This document shows positions 16,404 through 25,475 of a stretch of DNA of 40,769 nt, in pieces. Source of the DNA: Prolixibacteraceae bacterium (GTDB lineage Bacteria > Bacteroidota > Bacteroidia > Bacteroidales > Prolixibacteraceae); contig JALOCD010000031.1 of assembly GCA_023228025.1 (NCBI GenBank), forward strand, positions 1-40,769, given 5' to 3'. Made by a program: the position numbers and the translations under genes. The notes beneath the pieces are model-generated. The model was not told where the DNA came from. It was given only the letters and a program-made list of their open reading frames with translations, and did not search any database. The first letter of the stretch is position 1; each line of letters begins with the position of its first letter.

Positions 16404-17594
16404 ATGTACGGAAAGATCAAAGAGCACCTTCAAAAAAAACTTCAATCCATACGCGAAGCAGGACTCTATAAAAATGAACGTTTGATCATCTCGCCGCAAG
16501 ATGCCGTAATCCGGTTGTCTACGGGAAAAGAGGCATTGAATTTTTGTGCAAACAATTATCTCGGACTTTCCAACCATCCTGCACTGATCCAGGCTGCAAC
16601 GGAAGCATTGCAATCGCATGGCTACGGCATGTCGTCCGTCCGGTTTATTTGCGGAACAACCGATCTTCACAAGACCCTGGAGCAAAAAATTGCCGATTTT
16701 TTTGGGACCGAAGATACCATCCTTTATGCCGCCTGCTTTGACGCAAACGGAGGAATTTTTGAACCGCTGTTTACGGAGGAGGATGCTATTATTTCAGACT
16801 CTCTGAACCATGCGTCCATCATCGATGGAGTGCGTTTGTGCAAGGCGAAAAGGTTCAGGTACAACAATGCCGATATGCAGGACCTGGAAGCCCAGCTCAT
16901 TCTTGCCAAAGATGCGAGATTTAAAATAATCGTCACGGATGGGGTTTTCTCGATGGACGGAAATGTTGCCCCCCTCGACCAAATCAATATTTTGGCAAAA
17001 AAATACGACGCTTTAATAATGGTAGACGAGTGTCATTCTGCTGGAGTAGTTGGAGATACCGGACGTGGGGTAACTGAATTGTTTAATATCCGTGGAGAGG
17101 TCGATATTATAACAGGCACTCTGGGTAAAGCATTCGGTGGTGCACTTGGCGGCTTTACCACTGGGCGAAAAGAGGTGATCGAATTGCTTAGGCAGCGGTC
17201 GAGGCCATACCTGTTTTCCAACTCCCTTCCCCCGGCCGTAGTCAATGCAGGAATTAAAATGTTCGCTATGATGGCCGAAACCTCCGAACTACAAGACAAA
17301 CTGCATCAAAATACCCGCTATTTTATGTCAGAAATGCTGGCTGCAGGATTCGACATCAAACCCAGCAAATCTGCTATATGTGCAGTCATGTTGTATGATG
17401 CCAAACTTTCGCAGGATTTTGCTGCCCGATTGCTGGATGAAGGAATCTTTGTGATTGGATTCTATTATCCGGTCGTTGCACAGGGACAGGCCCGCATCAG
17501 GGTCCAACTCTCTGCCGCACACACGCATGCTCATTTGGAGAAAGCAGTAGCAGCATTCACGAAAGTTGGTAAGTCACTGGCTATTATTAAATAA
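16404..17594 (+). CDS. kbl: Glycine C-acetyltransferase (2-amino-3-ketobutyrate CoA ligase)
   Basis: PLP enzyme that interconverts 2-amino-3-ketobutyrate plus CoA with glycine plus acetyl-CoA, the second step of threonine degradation through threonine dehydrogenase. 396 aa, the usual length. It tracks the E. coli Kbl pattern throughout: NFCANNYLGLSNHP, SVRFICGT, SCFDANGG-type loop, SDSLNHASIIDGVRLCKAKR, VTDGVFSMDG, and the PLP Schiff-base Lys at K242 in TGTLGKAFGG. The RQRSRPYLFSNSLPP segment is also diagnostic and separates it from serine palmitoyltransferase and 7-keto-8-aminopelargonate synthase. No tdh gene is adjacent. It has its own promoter candidate and is divergent from the adaptor gene. 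Confidence 0.95.
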   Translation: MYGKIKEHLQKKLQSIREAGLYKNERLIISPQDAVIRLSTGKEALNFCANNYLGLSNHPALIQAATEALQSHGYGMSSVRFICGTTDLHKTLEQKIADFFGTEDTILYAACFDANGGIFEPLFTEEDAIISDSLNHASIIDGVRLCKAKRFRYNNADMQDLEAQLILAKDARFKIIVTDGVFSMDGNVAPLDQINILAKKYDALIMVDECHSAGVVGDTGRGVTELFNIRGEVDIITGTLGKAFGGALGGFTTGRKEVIELLRQRSRPYLFSNSLPPAVVNAGIKMFAMMAETSELQDKLHQNTRYFMSEMLAAGFDIKPSKSAICAVMLYDAKLSQDFAARLLDEGIFVIGFYYPVVAQGQARIRVQLSAAHTHAHLEKAVAAFTKVGKSLAIIK

Positions 17595-17757
17595 GAAGGT
17601 ATAGAAAATTCCTTGTTGGCGTTTTCTTTTCCTCTTTTCAATATCCATATTTGTCTTTAAATAAAATTAATTTTACCGTTTGAAATTCAGGAAGCAATTT
17701 CGACTTTAACCGGCTTAATCTCCCTGTATCCAGATCACATTTTTATCAAAATTTATA

Positions 17758-19908
17758 ATGAAAAAAAGTATTGTTGGCTTATTGGCCATTTTTCTGTTTG
17801 TATCATTTCAAGTAAAAGGGGATGAAGGAATGTGGCTTCCCTCATTGGTCGGAAAGCTGAACATCGATAAAATGCAATCGATGGGTTTAAAATTGAGTGC
17901 GGAACAGATATACAGTATCAATCATTCAAGCTTGAAAGATGCGGTAGTTGCGTTGGACCATGGTTCCTGCACGGCAGAAATTGTTTCTGCCGATGGATTG
18001 CTTCTTACCAACCACCATTGCGGGTTTGCAGAGATTCAAAAACACAGTTCCGTTGAACACGATTACCTTAAAGACGGATTCTGGGCCAAGACCCGTGATC
18101 AGGAATTGGCAAATCCCGGTAAGAGCGTAACTTTCCTGATAAGAATGGAAGATGTAACCGACCGGGTAATGAAAGGTATTTCTGATACCATGTCGGCCTC
18201 ATCAAAAATGCAGAAGATGTTAACGACTATTTCTTCCATCGAAAAAGAGGCGAAAGGATCGACCAAATATGAAACAAGGGTCAGGTCGCTGTTCGAAGCA
18301 AATACCTTTTACCTTTTCGTTACAGAAACTTTCAGGGATATTCGTTTAGTCGGTACACCTCCCCAATCGGTCGGAAAATTCGGGGGAGAGACCGACAACT
18401 GGATGTGGCCCCGCCACACCGGAGACTTTTCCATGTTCAGGATCTATTGCGCACCCGATGGAAGTCCTGCTGATTATGCCAAGGAGAACGTTCCTTATCA
18501 TCCCAAATACCACCTGCCTGTATCGCTCAAAGGTGTCCAAATGAACGATTATACCATGATCCTGGGCTACCCCGGAAGAACCAACCGCTATTTGACCTCT
18601 TACGGTCTCAAGAACACGATGGATATCGTTAACAATATCCGGATTAAAACCAGGGCAGCCAAACTGGATATTATCCGCGAATACATGGCCAAAGGGGACA
18701 AAAACCGAATTCAGTATGCATCCAAATTCGCAGGTAGTTCCAACTATTACAAATATTCCATCGGGCAGAATATGGGTCTGTCGGGGCTAAAGGTGATTGA
18801 CAAGAAGACGTCTGTCGAGAAAGAATTTACAAACTGGCTCGAAGGTGATCCGGCCAAAAAGGCTAAATATGGTAACGTGTTGGGCACTATCGAAAAATCA
18901 TACCAATCGATTGACGACAAGGTTGCGTTGGAATATACCAGGGAAGCGCTGTTGGGTGGCCCTGAGATTTTGCGTTTTTCCCTAGGTGTCAGCTCGTTGT
19001 ATGACGAATTGAAAGGTGATGATGCGGCAAAAATTAAGGATGCGGCTGATAAAGTCAGGGCTTCGCTGGAAGACTTTTACAAGGATTTCGATGCTGAAAC
19101 TGATCAGAAAATTACGGCGGCCATGATTAAGATGTATGCTGAAAATGTTATACCGAAATATCATCCATCCTTCCTGACGGAAATTTCCAAAAAATACAAA
19201 GGTGATTATTCGGCTTTTGCTGCTCATCTGTTTAAAAAGAGTATATTCCCTGATCAGAAAAAATTAGAGGCTTTTCTGAACAAACCCTCCAAAAAGGTGC
19301 TCGACAAAGATCCGGTTTACCAGGCTATACTCGATATTTTGAAAACTGCCAAAGTGGTGAGCGACGATAATCTAAAGTCGACTGCCGGACTGGAGAGCAG
19401 TAAAAAACTCTTTGTAGCAGGGCTAAACGAAATGAACAAGGAGAAAAATCTCTATCCTGATGCCAACTCCACCATGCGTCTTACGTATGGGAAAGTTGGA
19501 GATTACAACCCAAGGGATGGAGTGCACTACAACTACTTCACAACGTTGAAAGGTTATGCCGAAAAAGGAATTGCAGGAGATGCTGATTTTGACTACCCCC
19601 AGCATTTGATTGACATGTACCACGCCAACAACTATGGCAGGTATGCCGACCAGGACGGAACGCTTCACACCTGCTTTACCTCCAACAACGATATTACCGG
19701 TGGTAATTCGGGAAGCCCTGTGATGAACGCTAATGGTGAACTGATAGGAATCGCTTTTGATGGTAACTGGGAAGCAATGAGCGGTGATATTGCCTATGAA
19801 GCCGATATTCAAAAATGTATCAATGTGGACATTCGCTTCGTTTTGTGGATCATTGATAAGTATGCCGGGGCAAAGCACCTGGTGGATGAGATGACAATAG
19901 TCCAATAG
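17758..19908 (+). CDS. S46 family dipeptidyl-peptidase (DPP7-like)
   Basis: Secreted/periplasmic serine exopeptidase that removes dipeptides from peptide N-termini. 716 aa, normal S46 length, signal peptide about 1-21. Family marks: GMWLPSL at the mature N-terminus, the catalytic His in TNHHCGF (86/87), Asp223 in HTGDFSMFR and Ser651 in TGGNSGSP. The residue 18 after the catalytic Ser, which sets P1 specificity, is Gly669 (IAFDGNWE). DPP7 has Gly here and DPP11 has Arg, so a preference for hydrophobic P1 residues is predicted rather than Asp/Glu. It precedes rnhA by 30 bp and waaA follows, so the three may be co-transcribed. Function in peptide use is typical of amino-acid-fermenting or proteolytic Bacteroidota. 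Confidence 0.93.
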   Translation: MKKSIVGLLAIFLFVSFQVKGDEGMWLPSLVGKLNIDKMQSMGLKLSAEQIYSINHSSLKDAVVALDHGSCTAEIVSADGLLLTNHHCGFAEIQKHSSVEHDYLKDGFWAKTRDQELANPGKSVTFLIRMEDVTDRVMKGISDTMSASSKMQKMLTTISSIEKEAKGSTKYETRVRSLFEANTFYLFVTETFRDIRLVGTPPQSVGKFGGETDNWMWPRHTGDFSMFRIYCAPDGSPADYAKENVPYHPKYHLPVSLKGVQMNDYTMILGYPGRTNRYLTSYGLKNTMDIVNNIRIKTRAAKLDIIREYMAKGDKNRIQYASKFAGSSNYYKYSIGQNMGLSGLKVIDKKTSVEKEFTNWLEGDPAKKAKYGNVLGTIEKSYQSIDDKVALEYTREALLGGPEILRFSLGVSSLYDELKGDDAAKIKDAADKVRASLEDFYKDFDAETDQKITAAMIKMYAENVIPKYHPSFLTEISKKYKGDYSAFAAHLFKKSIFPDQKKLEAFLNKPSKKVLDKDPVYQAILDILKTAKVVSDDNLKSTAGLESSKKLFVAGLNEMNKEKNLYPDANSTMRLTYGKVGDYNPRDGVHYNYFTTLKGYAEKGIAGDADFDYPQHLIDMYHANNYGRYADQDGTLHTCFTSNNDITGGNSGSPVMNANGELIGIAFDGNWEAMSGDIAYEADIQKCINVDIRFVLWIIDKYAGAKHLVDEMTIVQ

Positions 19909-19938
19909 GAAACAGGTAATCTATTTTTATTGCAGACC

Positions 19939-20430
19939 ATGAAAAGTGAAGAACTGTCCCCATCTATTATCATGTATACGGATGGTTCTTCATTAGGGAA
20001 TCCCGGACCGGGCGGGTACGGCACACTTCTTCTCTACGGACGCCATAAGAAGGAGCTTTCTGCCGGTTTTCGGATGACCACCAATAACCGCATGGAGCTA
20101 ATGGCAGTAATTGCAGGTCTTGAAGCCCTGAAAATGAAGAACAGCAAGGTGACTGTTTACACCGATTCGAGATATGTCGTCGATGCAGTTGAAAAGGGAT
20201 GGTTGCTCAACTGGATAAGAATCCGGTTTAAGGGAAAGAAAAATAGCGATCTCTGGATGCGCTTTTACGATATATATCAATTTCATTCCGTGAAATTTGT
20301 TTGGGTAAAAGGTCATGCAGCGATCCCGGGAAACGAAAGGTGTGACCGGCTGGCGGTAGCAGCAGCCAATTGGACAGATCTTTTGGAAGATGATGGTTTT
20401 TTGAAGGATAACCCGATGTTGACTCAATAA
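19939..20430 (+). CDS. rnhA: Ribonuclease HI
   Basis: Degrades the RNA strand of RNA-DNA hybrids. 163 aa from the ATG at 19939; three codons upstream is a TTG that I did not use. All catalytic residues are visible: D15 in YTDGSS, E53 in NNRMELMA, D76 in YTDSRY, D136 in NERCDRLA, plus the loop His126 in VKGHA. The segment SLGNPGPGGYG is typical. Lies between the S46 peptidase and waaA on the same strand with gaps of 30 and 34 bp. Confidence 0.95.
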   Translation: MKSEELSPSIIMYTDGSSLGNPGPGGYGTLLLYGRHKKELSAGFRMTTNNRMELMAVIAGLEALKMKNSKVTVYTDSRYVVDAVEKGWLLNWIRIRFKGKKNSDLWMRFYDIYQFHSVKFVWVKGHAAIPGNERCDRLAVAAANWTDLLEDDGFLKDNPMLTQ

Positions 20431-20464
20431 TTTAGGATTTTAACCTGATTATCCGGATTTGAAA

Positions 20465-21703
20465 ATGATGCATTTTCTTTACAATACAGGGATTCGTTTT
20501 TACCAATTTTTGATCTGGGTGGTCTCTTTTAGAAACCCAAAGGCAAAAAAATGGCTATCAGGAAGGAAAAATCTTTTTGAAAAAATTAAAAAAGAGGTAA
20601 CTCCGGGTAACCATCTGCTTTGGTTTCATGTCTCCTCATTGGGTGAATTTGAGCAGGCAAGGCCTGTCATTGAGGGGGTTAAAAAAAGATTTCCTAAATA
20701 TCGGATCTTGCTTACCTTTTTCTCTCCATCCGGTTACGAACTCAAAAAAGATTACCCCTTTGCAGATTATGTTTTCTACCTCCCGCTGGATACCCCTCGC
20801 AATGCATCCAAATTTTTGGACCTGATCCAACCGGAAAAAGTATTCTTCGTTAAATATGAGTTTTGGTTCAATTTCCTGACTGAGCTCAAGCAAAGAGAGA
20901 TTCCCACCTATATTTTTTCGGCGCTTTTCCGTCCCTCGCAATTCTTTTTCCAACCTTGGGGAAAATGGTTCAGAAAAGCTTTGAAAGCCTACACCCATCT
21001 TTTTGTTCAAAACCAAAGTTCGTTTGACACCCTCCATCAGTTTGGATTTGACAATGTCACCATCAGTGGCGATACCCGATTGGACCGAGTGGCCCAAATA
21101 GCCGAAGCCGCCTCAGTTTTGCCGAAACTGGAAAAATTCTGTGCAGGAAATCTTGTGATTGTGGCCGGAAGCACCTGGCCTGAAGATGAGGCGATATTTT
21201 TGAATTATGTCAATGCATGTTCACATAAAGTCAAATTTGTTGTGGCTCCCCACGAGGTCAATGAAGATTCCCTGGATCGGATCACCTCCGTGTTGAAACG
21301 TCCCTTTGTCCTCTATTCGTCTGCCTCAACACCCGAACAACTTGATTCAGCGGATGTAATGATTGTGGATGGTTATGGTTACCTGGTATCTGTTTACCGG
21401 TACGCAAAGATTGCCTTTATTGGGGGAGGGTTCACCACCGGAATCCATAGCATACTGGAACCTGCCGTTTATGGTATGCCCGTCGTTTTTGGTCCCGATT
21501 ACCATAAATTTCACGAAGCCATTGAGATGATTCAATTGGGAGCAGCCCATTCTGTTTCCAATTATGAAGAGTTGGACATGCTCTTCGAAAGGTACCTGAC
21601 TGAGCCAAAAAGGTTAGCTCAAGAGAGTCTTTTTGCATCGCAATACGTTGAAAGTAACCGCGGAGCCACTGAACAAATTATTCGGTATTTCTTCGAAAAC
21701 TAG
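20465..21703 (+). CDS. waaA: 3-deoxy-D-manno-octulosonic acid (Kdo) transferase
   Basis: Inner-membrane glycosyltransferase (GT30) that transfers Kdo from CMP-Kdo to lipid IVA in LPS core synthesis. 412 aa from the ATG at 20465; the frame extends two codons to a TTG, and a second ATG directly follows. The hydrophobic N-terminus (about 3-22) is the membrane anchor. HVSSLGEFEQARP contains the catalytic Glu (E61), and FVKYEFWFNF, GSTWPEDE, VVAPHEV and GGGFTTGIHSILEPAVYGMPVVFGP are the conserved donor-site blocks. Last gene of the probable S46 peptidase-rnhA-waaA run, followed by a strong AT-rich hairpin. Bifunctional versus monofunctional cannot be told from sequence. Confidence 0.94.
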   Translation: MMHFLYNTGIRFYQFLIWVVSFRNPKAKKWLSGRKNLFEKIKKEVTPGNHLLWFHVSSLGEFEQARPVIEGVKKRFPKYRILLTFFSPSGYELKKDYPFADYVFYLPLDTPRNASKFLDLIQPEKVFFVKYEFWFNFLTELKQREIPTYIFSALFRPSQFFFQPWGKWFRKALKAYTHLFVQNQSSFDTLHQFGFDNVTISGDTRLDRVAQIAEAASVLPKLEKFCAGNLVIVAGSTWPEDEAIFLNYVNACSHKVKFVVAPHEVNEDSLDRITSVLKRPFVLYSSASTPEQLDSADVMIVDGYGYLVSVYRYAKIAFIGGGFTTGIHSILEPAVYGMPVVFGPDYHKFHEAIEMIQLGAAHSVSNYEELDMLFERYLTEPKRLAQESLFASQYVESNRGATEQIIRYFFEN

Positions 21704-21740
21704 GATTTTTTCCCACTTTTTCTTGCGTCCTTTTTTGTTT

Positions 21741-21778
21741 CAAAAATTTACAAAAAAATCTTTTTTGTAAATTTTTTG
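21741..21778 (+). terminator. AT-rich hairpin terminator after waaA
   Basis: A 17-nt arm CAAAAATTTACAAAAAA pairs with the 18-nt arm ending in TTTTTTG around a 3-nt loop (21758-21760); one unpaired T is the only defect. Lies 38 bp after the waaA stop. The stem is unusually long and almost pure A/T. It could act in both directions. Confidence 0.6.
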
Positions 21779-21805
21779 AAGTCCAAATATTTATATTTAA
21801 TTGTA

Positions 21806-21825
21806 AATGTGCATATTAACACATT
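21806..21825. promoter_or_regulatory. Inverted repeat upstream of nrdJ, possible operator
   Basis: AATGTG, 8 bp, CACATT: perfect 6-bp arms about 150 bp before the nrdJ ATG. Resembles a dimeric regulator site in layout but does not match the NrdR box pattern. Binding protein unknown. Confidence 0.25.
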
Positions 21826-21971
21826 AAAGTTGATAACTTTTTTTTTCAAACCGGAAAATAGCTATCCAAAAAAATGACTTTTAACATATCTTTACCTAAG
21901 AAAGTTCGACTTCCATACAGGAAGCTATCTAACTGAAAATCCTTGATATTTATCCTACGAACCGTTTAGCC

Positions 21972-24518
21972 ATGGAATTAAAAGATGTTACCCCGATGAA
22001 AAAAGATAGTGCCCCTAAAACCTATTCAAATGAAGAAGCATTTGAAGCTTCAATGAAATATTTTCAAGGGGATGAATTAGCTGCAAGGGTATGGGTCAAC
22101 AAATATGCCCTGAAAGACTCATACGGCAATCTTTTTGAACTTACCCCGGACGACCTTCACCATAGATTGTCGTCAGAAATTGCCCGGGTTGAAAAAAAGT
22201 ATCCGAACCCACTTTCTGAAAAGGAACTTTTTGAATTGTTCGAAGGCTTTAAATACATCGTTCCTCAAGGTGGACCAATGACCGGAATTGGAAATGATTT
22301 TCAAACCGGATCGCTTTCAAACTGTTTTGTTGTTGGTAATGGCGCCGACTCTTATGGAGGAATTATGATGGTGGACCAGGAACAGGTTCAGTTAATGAAA
22401 AGACGGGGTGGTGTTGGTCATGATCTGTCACACATCCGTCCGAAAGGCTCGCCGGTTAAGAACTCGGCGCTTACATCAACAGGAATTGTTCCCTTTATGG
22501 AACGCTTTTCCAACTCGACCAGGGAGGTCGCACAGGATGGGCGCCGTGGGGCCTTAATGCTCTCAGTCTCCATCAAACACCCTGATTCCGAGCAGTTCAT
22601 CGATGCAAAAATGGACGAAGGCAAAGTGACAGGCGCCAATGTCTCAGTGAAAATTGACGATGAATTCATGAAGGCCGTTCGCAATTCTACAACTTACCAC
22701 CAGAAATATCCGATCAACAGCAACGAACCAGTCTATACCAAAGATACGGATGCGGCGAGCCTGTGGCAAAAAATTGTGTTCAATGCATGGAAATCGGCAG
22801 AACCTGGAATCCTGTTCTGGGATACGGTTATCCGCGAATCAGTGCCTGATTGTTATGCAGACCTGGGTTATGGAACGGTTTCGACAAATCCCTGCGGTGA
22901 AATTCCACTTTGTCCGTACGACAGTTGCCGCTTGATTGCCATCAACCTGTATTCCTATGTTGACCACCCATTTACAGAACAGGCAAAATTTAACTTTCCA
23001 CTCTTTCGCGCTCATGTAAGGTTATCCCAGCGAATCATGGATGATATCATCGATCTCGAACTCGAAAAAATCGATGCGATCTATGACAAAATTGTAGCGG
23101 ACCCTGAAATGGATGAAATCAAACAAGTTGAATTGAACTTATGGGAAAAAATCAAGGAGAAGGCTGTTAACGGACGCAGGACCGGCATCGGAATCACAGC
23201 CGAAGGTGATATGCTCGCAGCCCTGGGACTCCAGTACGGTTCTGAAAATGCCATTGATTTCTCGGTAGAGGTACACAAAATTGTTGCCATCGAGGCCTAC
23301 CGTGGTTCCGTCATGTTGGCTAAGGAGAGAGGGGCTTTCCCAATTTATGATACGAAGAAAGAGGTAAACAACCCGTACATCAAACGTCTGGCAATCGCCG
23401 ATCCAGAACTATACGACGAGATGGCCAAATATGGACGCAGAAATATTGCCCTGCTCACCATCGCTCCTACCGGGACAACAAGTTTGATGACACAAACCAC
23501 TTCAGGAATCGAACCGGTATTTATGCCGGTTTACAAACGGAGAAGAAAGGTTAACCCGAACGACAAGGAAGCCCGCATTGACTTTGTGGATGAAATGGGC
23601 GATTCGTGGGAAGAGTACATCATCTTCCACCATAAATTCAAAGTATGGATGGATATCAAAGGGTATAAAACCAACAAGAAATACAGCAATGACGAAATTG
23701 ACGAACTGGTCAACAAATCGCCCTATGCCAAAGCAACTTCCAATGATATAGACTGGATGGCAAAGGTTAGAATGCAGGGCCAGATTCAAAAATGGGTAGA
23801 CCACTCCATCTCAGTCACCATCAACTTACCGGAGGAAGCTACCGAAGAGTTGGTCGGAAAGTTATTCTTTTCAGCTTGGGAGAGTGGCTGCAAAGGAGTA
23901 ACCGTCTACCGCGAAGGTTCCAGATCTGGGGTGTTGCTCTCCACAAAAGACAAGAAAAACGAGGGCGTATTCCCGACCAAACGCCCGGAAGTGTTGGAAG
24001 CAGAGATCGTTCGTTTTCAAAACAACAAAGAAAAATGGATTGCTTTCATCGGCTTGATCGACGGCAAACCTTACGAAATTTTCACGGGTTTGGCCGATGA
24101 CGAAGATGGCATTCTCCTGCCCCGCTCGGTAACTGATGGCTGGATCATCAAAAACAGGGATGAAAATGGCGTTTCGAGGTACGATTTCCAATACCGGAAC
24201 AACCGCGGCTACAAGACTACCATCGAGGGATTGTCCTTTAAATTCAACCCGATATTCTGGAACTATGCCAAATTGATCTCCAGCGTATTGAGGCACAGTA
24301 TGCCAATCCAAAAAATTGTAGAACTGATTACCAGTCTCCAGTTTGATGTCGAATCGATCAATACCTGGAAGAATGGCGTCGCTCGTGCATTGAAAAAGTA
24401 CATTCCAAACGGGACCTCCTGTGAGGATGCTAAATGTGAAGGCTGTGGTTCAGACAATGTAATTTACCAGGAAGGTTGCCTCATCTGCAAGGATTGTGGC
24501 TCCTCCAAATGTGGATAA
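21972..24518 (+). CDS. nrdJ: Adenosylcobalamin-dependent (class II) ribonucleotide reductase
   Basis: Reduces ribonucleotides to deoxyribonucleotides using a B12-derived radical, without oxygen. 848 aa. The fold core is intact: GSLSNCF with Cys118, SREVAQDGRRGALM-type substrate loop, the catalytic NPCGE (N306, C308, E310), and APTGTTSLM with GIEP in the phosphate-binding region. The C-terminus is a Cys-rich tail with CEGCGS, EGCLICKDCGSSKCG, typical for class II enzymes and thought to pass reducing equivalents or bind zinc. No nrdA/B or nrdD/G lies nearby. I looked for a cobalamin riboswitch in the 268 bp upstream and saw no B12-box-like sequence. An inverted repeat and a long AT hairpin are there. 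A clear terminator follows. Confidence 0.95.
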   Translation: MELKDVTPMKKDSAPKTYSNEEAFEASMKYFQGDELAARVWVNKYALKDSYGNLFELTPDDLHHRLSSEIARVEKKYPNPLSEKELFELFEGFKYIVPQGGPMTGIGNDFQTGSLSNCFVVGNGADSYGGIMMVDQEQVQLMKRRGGVGHDLSHIRPKGSPVKNSALTSTGIVPFMERFSNSTREVAQDGRRGALMLSVSIKHPDSEQFIDAKMDEGKVTGANVSVKIDDEFMKAVRNSTTYHQKYPINSNEPVYTKDTDAASLWQKIVFNAWKSAEPGILFWDTVIRESVPDCYADLGYGTVSTNPCGEIPLCPYDSCRLIAINLYSYVDHPFTEQAKFNFPLFRAHVRLSQRIMDDIIDLELEKIDAIYDKIVADPEMDEIKQVELNLWEKIKEKAVNGRRTGIGITAEGDMLAALGLQYGSENAIDFSVEVHKIVAIEAYRGSVMLAKERGAFPIYDTKKEVNNPYIKRLAIADPELYDEMAKYGRRNIALLTIAPTGTTSLMTQTTSGIEPVFMPVYKRRRKVNPNDKEARIDFVDEMGDSWEEYIIFHHKFKVWMDIKGYKTNKKYSNDEIDELVNKSPYAKATSNDIDWMAKVRMQGQIQKWVDHSISVTINLPEEATEELVGKLFFSAWESGCKGVTVYREGSRSGVLLSTKDKKNEGVFPTKRPEVLEAEIVRFQNNKEKWIAFIGLIDGKPYEIFTGLADDEDGILLPRSVTDGWIIKNRDENGVSRYDFQYRNNRGYKTTIEGLSFKFNPIFWNYAKLISSVLRHSMPIQKIVELITSLQFDVESINTWKNGVARALKKYIPNGTSCEDAKCEGCGSDNVIYQEGCLICKDCGSSKCG

Positions 24519-24554
24519 GTGTTTTCATAAGTTTTTTAGATAATTATCTCTGGG

Positions 24555-24582
24555 GGGAAGATCGAATGGTCTTCCCTTTTTT
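24555..24582 (+). terminator. Rho-independent terminator after nrdJ
   Basis: GGGAAGA, 8-nt loop, TCTTCCC, then T6 (24577-24582). Perfect 7-bp GC-containing stem 36 bp beyond the nrdJ stop. Confidence 0.85.
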
Positions 24583-24597
24583 ATTGGAGGTTCCCAT

Positions 24598-24718
24598 AGC
24601 TGACGGATTAAAATGTCAGGATAAATACCCGGCTTTTTACCATATAAACTAAAGAGTTTGGCTAAAGCCCTGATCCAGTTTCATTCCTTGGCCGTCAGCT
24701 AAAGCAGACGGCAATGAA
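24598..24718. mobile_element. Transposase-less REP repeat pair (MITE-like)
   Basis: Left part 24598-24636 matches the inner portion of the repeat left of the transposase (24964-25002). Right part 24657-24718 matches the repeat right of the transposase (25476-25537) over ~62 bp. They are separated by only 20 bp, so this looks like an internally deleted copy of the neighbouring element. The right part carries the hairpin CCGTCAGCTAAAGCAGACGG (24692-24711). The left part lacks its outer ~20 bp. Confidence 0.65.
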
Positions 24719-24942
24719 TGAACCCCGGATTTCCAATCAAATTAAGATTCTCATCACTTTCTGATGAAATAGCCATGAACGAATATTCGCACCAACCGAA
24801 TCCGCCAGCTGGTGGATGGCAATTACATTTGGCAATTAAAATCAATTTATAAACAAATGAAATTGTATCATATAAATTCGTTTTTCTTTCAGAATTAATG
24901 TAAATTGTATGATGCTACCAAATTAAGTTAAAGAATTTCCAT

Positions 24943-25006
24943 TTCATTGCCGTCTGCTTTAGCTGACGGATTTAAAGAACATGATAAAAACCCGGCTTTA
25001 GCCAAA
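24943..25006 (+). repeat. Left inverted REP repeat
   Basis: 64 bp with the hairpin CCGTCTGCTTTAGCTGACGG (24950-24969), the exact reverse complement of the hairpin at 24692-24711. Ends 15 bp before the transposase ATG. Confidence 0.75.
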
Positions 25007-25021
25007 TCCTAATTGCAAACA

Positions 25022-25459
25022 ATGTCACATGTCAGAATCTGGATTCATTTGGTATTTGCCACAAAACAGCGGGAGAATCTACTATCTAATGGATTACGGA
25101 TCGTATTTCAGGAACACATTCTATCAAATTGTCAAAAGAAAGATATCTTTTTACAAGCAATAAATGGCTTTACAGATCATCTTCATTTACTGATTTCCTT
25201 AGGAAAGGATCAATCGATAGCACAAGTTGTTCAGCTAATCAAAGGGGAATCTTCCTTTTGGATTAATCGGAACCACTTGTTGCCATATAAATTTTACTGG
25301 CAAGATGACTATTTCGCAGTTTCGGTAAGCGAATCACAAATGGAAAATGTAGTTAAATACATCGAAAATCAAGAAGAACATCATAAAACCAAATCATTTA
25401 ATGAAGAATTGAATGAGTTTGTTTTAAGATATGGCTTTAAAGTAATTATGGATTCTTAA
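25022..25459 (+). CDS. REP-associated tyrosine transposase (Y1_Tnp, IS200-like)
   Basis: Single-strand DNA transposase of the HUH class. 145 aa from the ATG at 25022; a TTG three codons earlier was not used. The HUH metal-binding pair is H53 and H55 in FTDHLHLLISL. The catalytic Tyr is Y113 in the helix ENVVKYIENQEEHHK, preceded by the family block FYWQDDYFAVSVSESQ. Size and single-domain structure match TnpA-REP/RAYT proteins; no TnpB or IscB partner is present. It is flanked by inverted REP repeats and is convergent with the TonB-dependent receptor. The reading frame looks intact, so the element may still be active. Confidence 0.92.
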   Translation: MSHVRIWIHLVFATKQRENLLSNGLRIVFQEHILSNCQKKDIFLQAINGFTDHLHLLISLGKDQSIAQVVQLIKGESSFWINRNHLLPYKFYWQDDYFAVSVSESQMENVVKYIENQEEHHKTKSFNEELNEFVLRYGFKVIMDS

Positions 25460-25475
25460 ATTGCTATAACTTAAA

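Larger units (their letters stand above)
24519..25021. other. Intergenic region nrdJ to transposase
   Basis: 503 bp without a gene. Contents in order: nrdJ terminator, transposase-less repeat pair, about 220 bp of AT-rich sequence with nothing I recognise (24719-24942), then the left inverted repeat of the transposase element. Confidence 0.6.

Noticed and set aside
21704..21971. Cobalamin riboswitch upstream of the B12-dependent nrdJ
   Set aside because: No B12-box-like sequence or multi-stem layout seen; only an AT hairpin and a small dyad.
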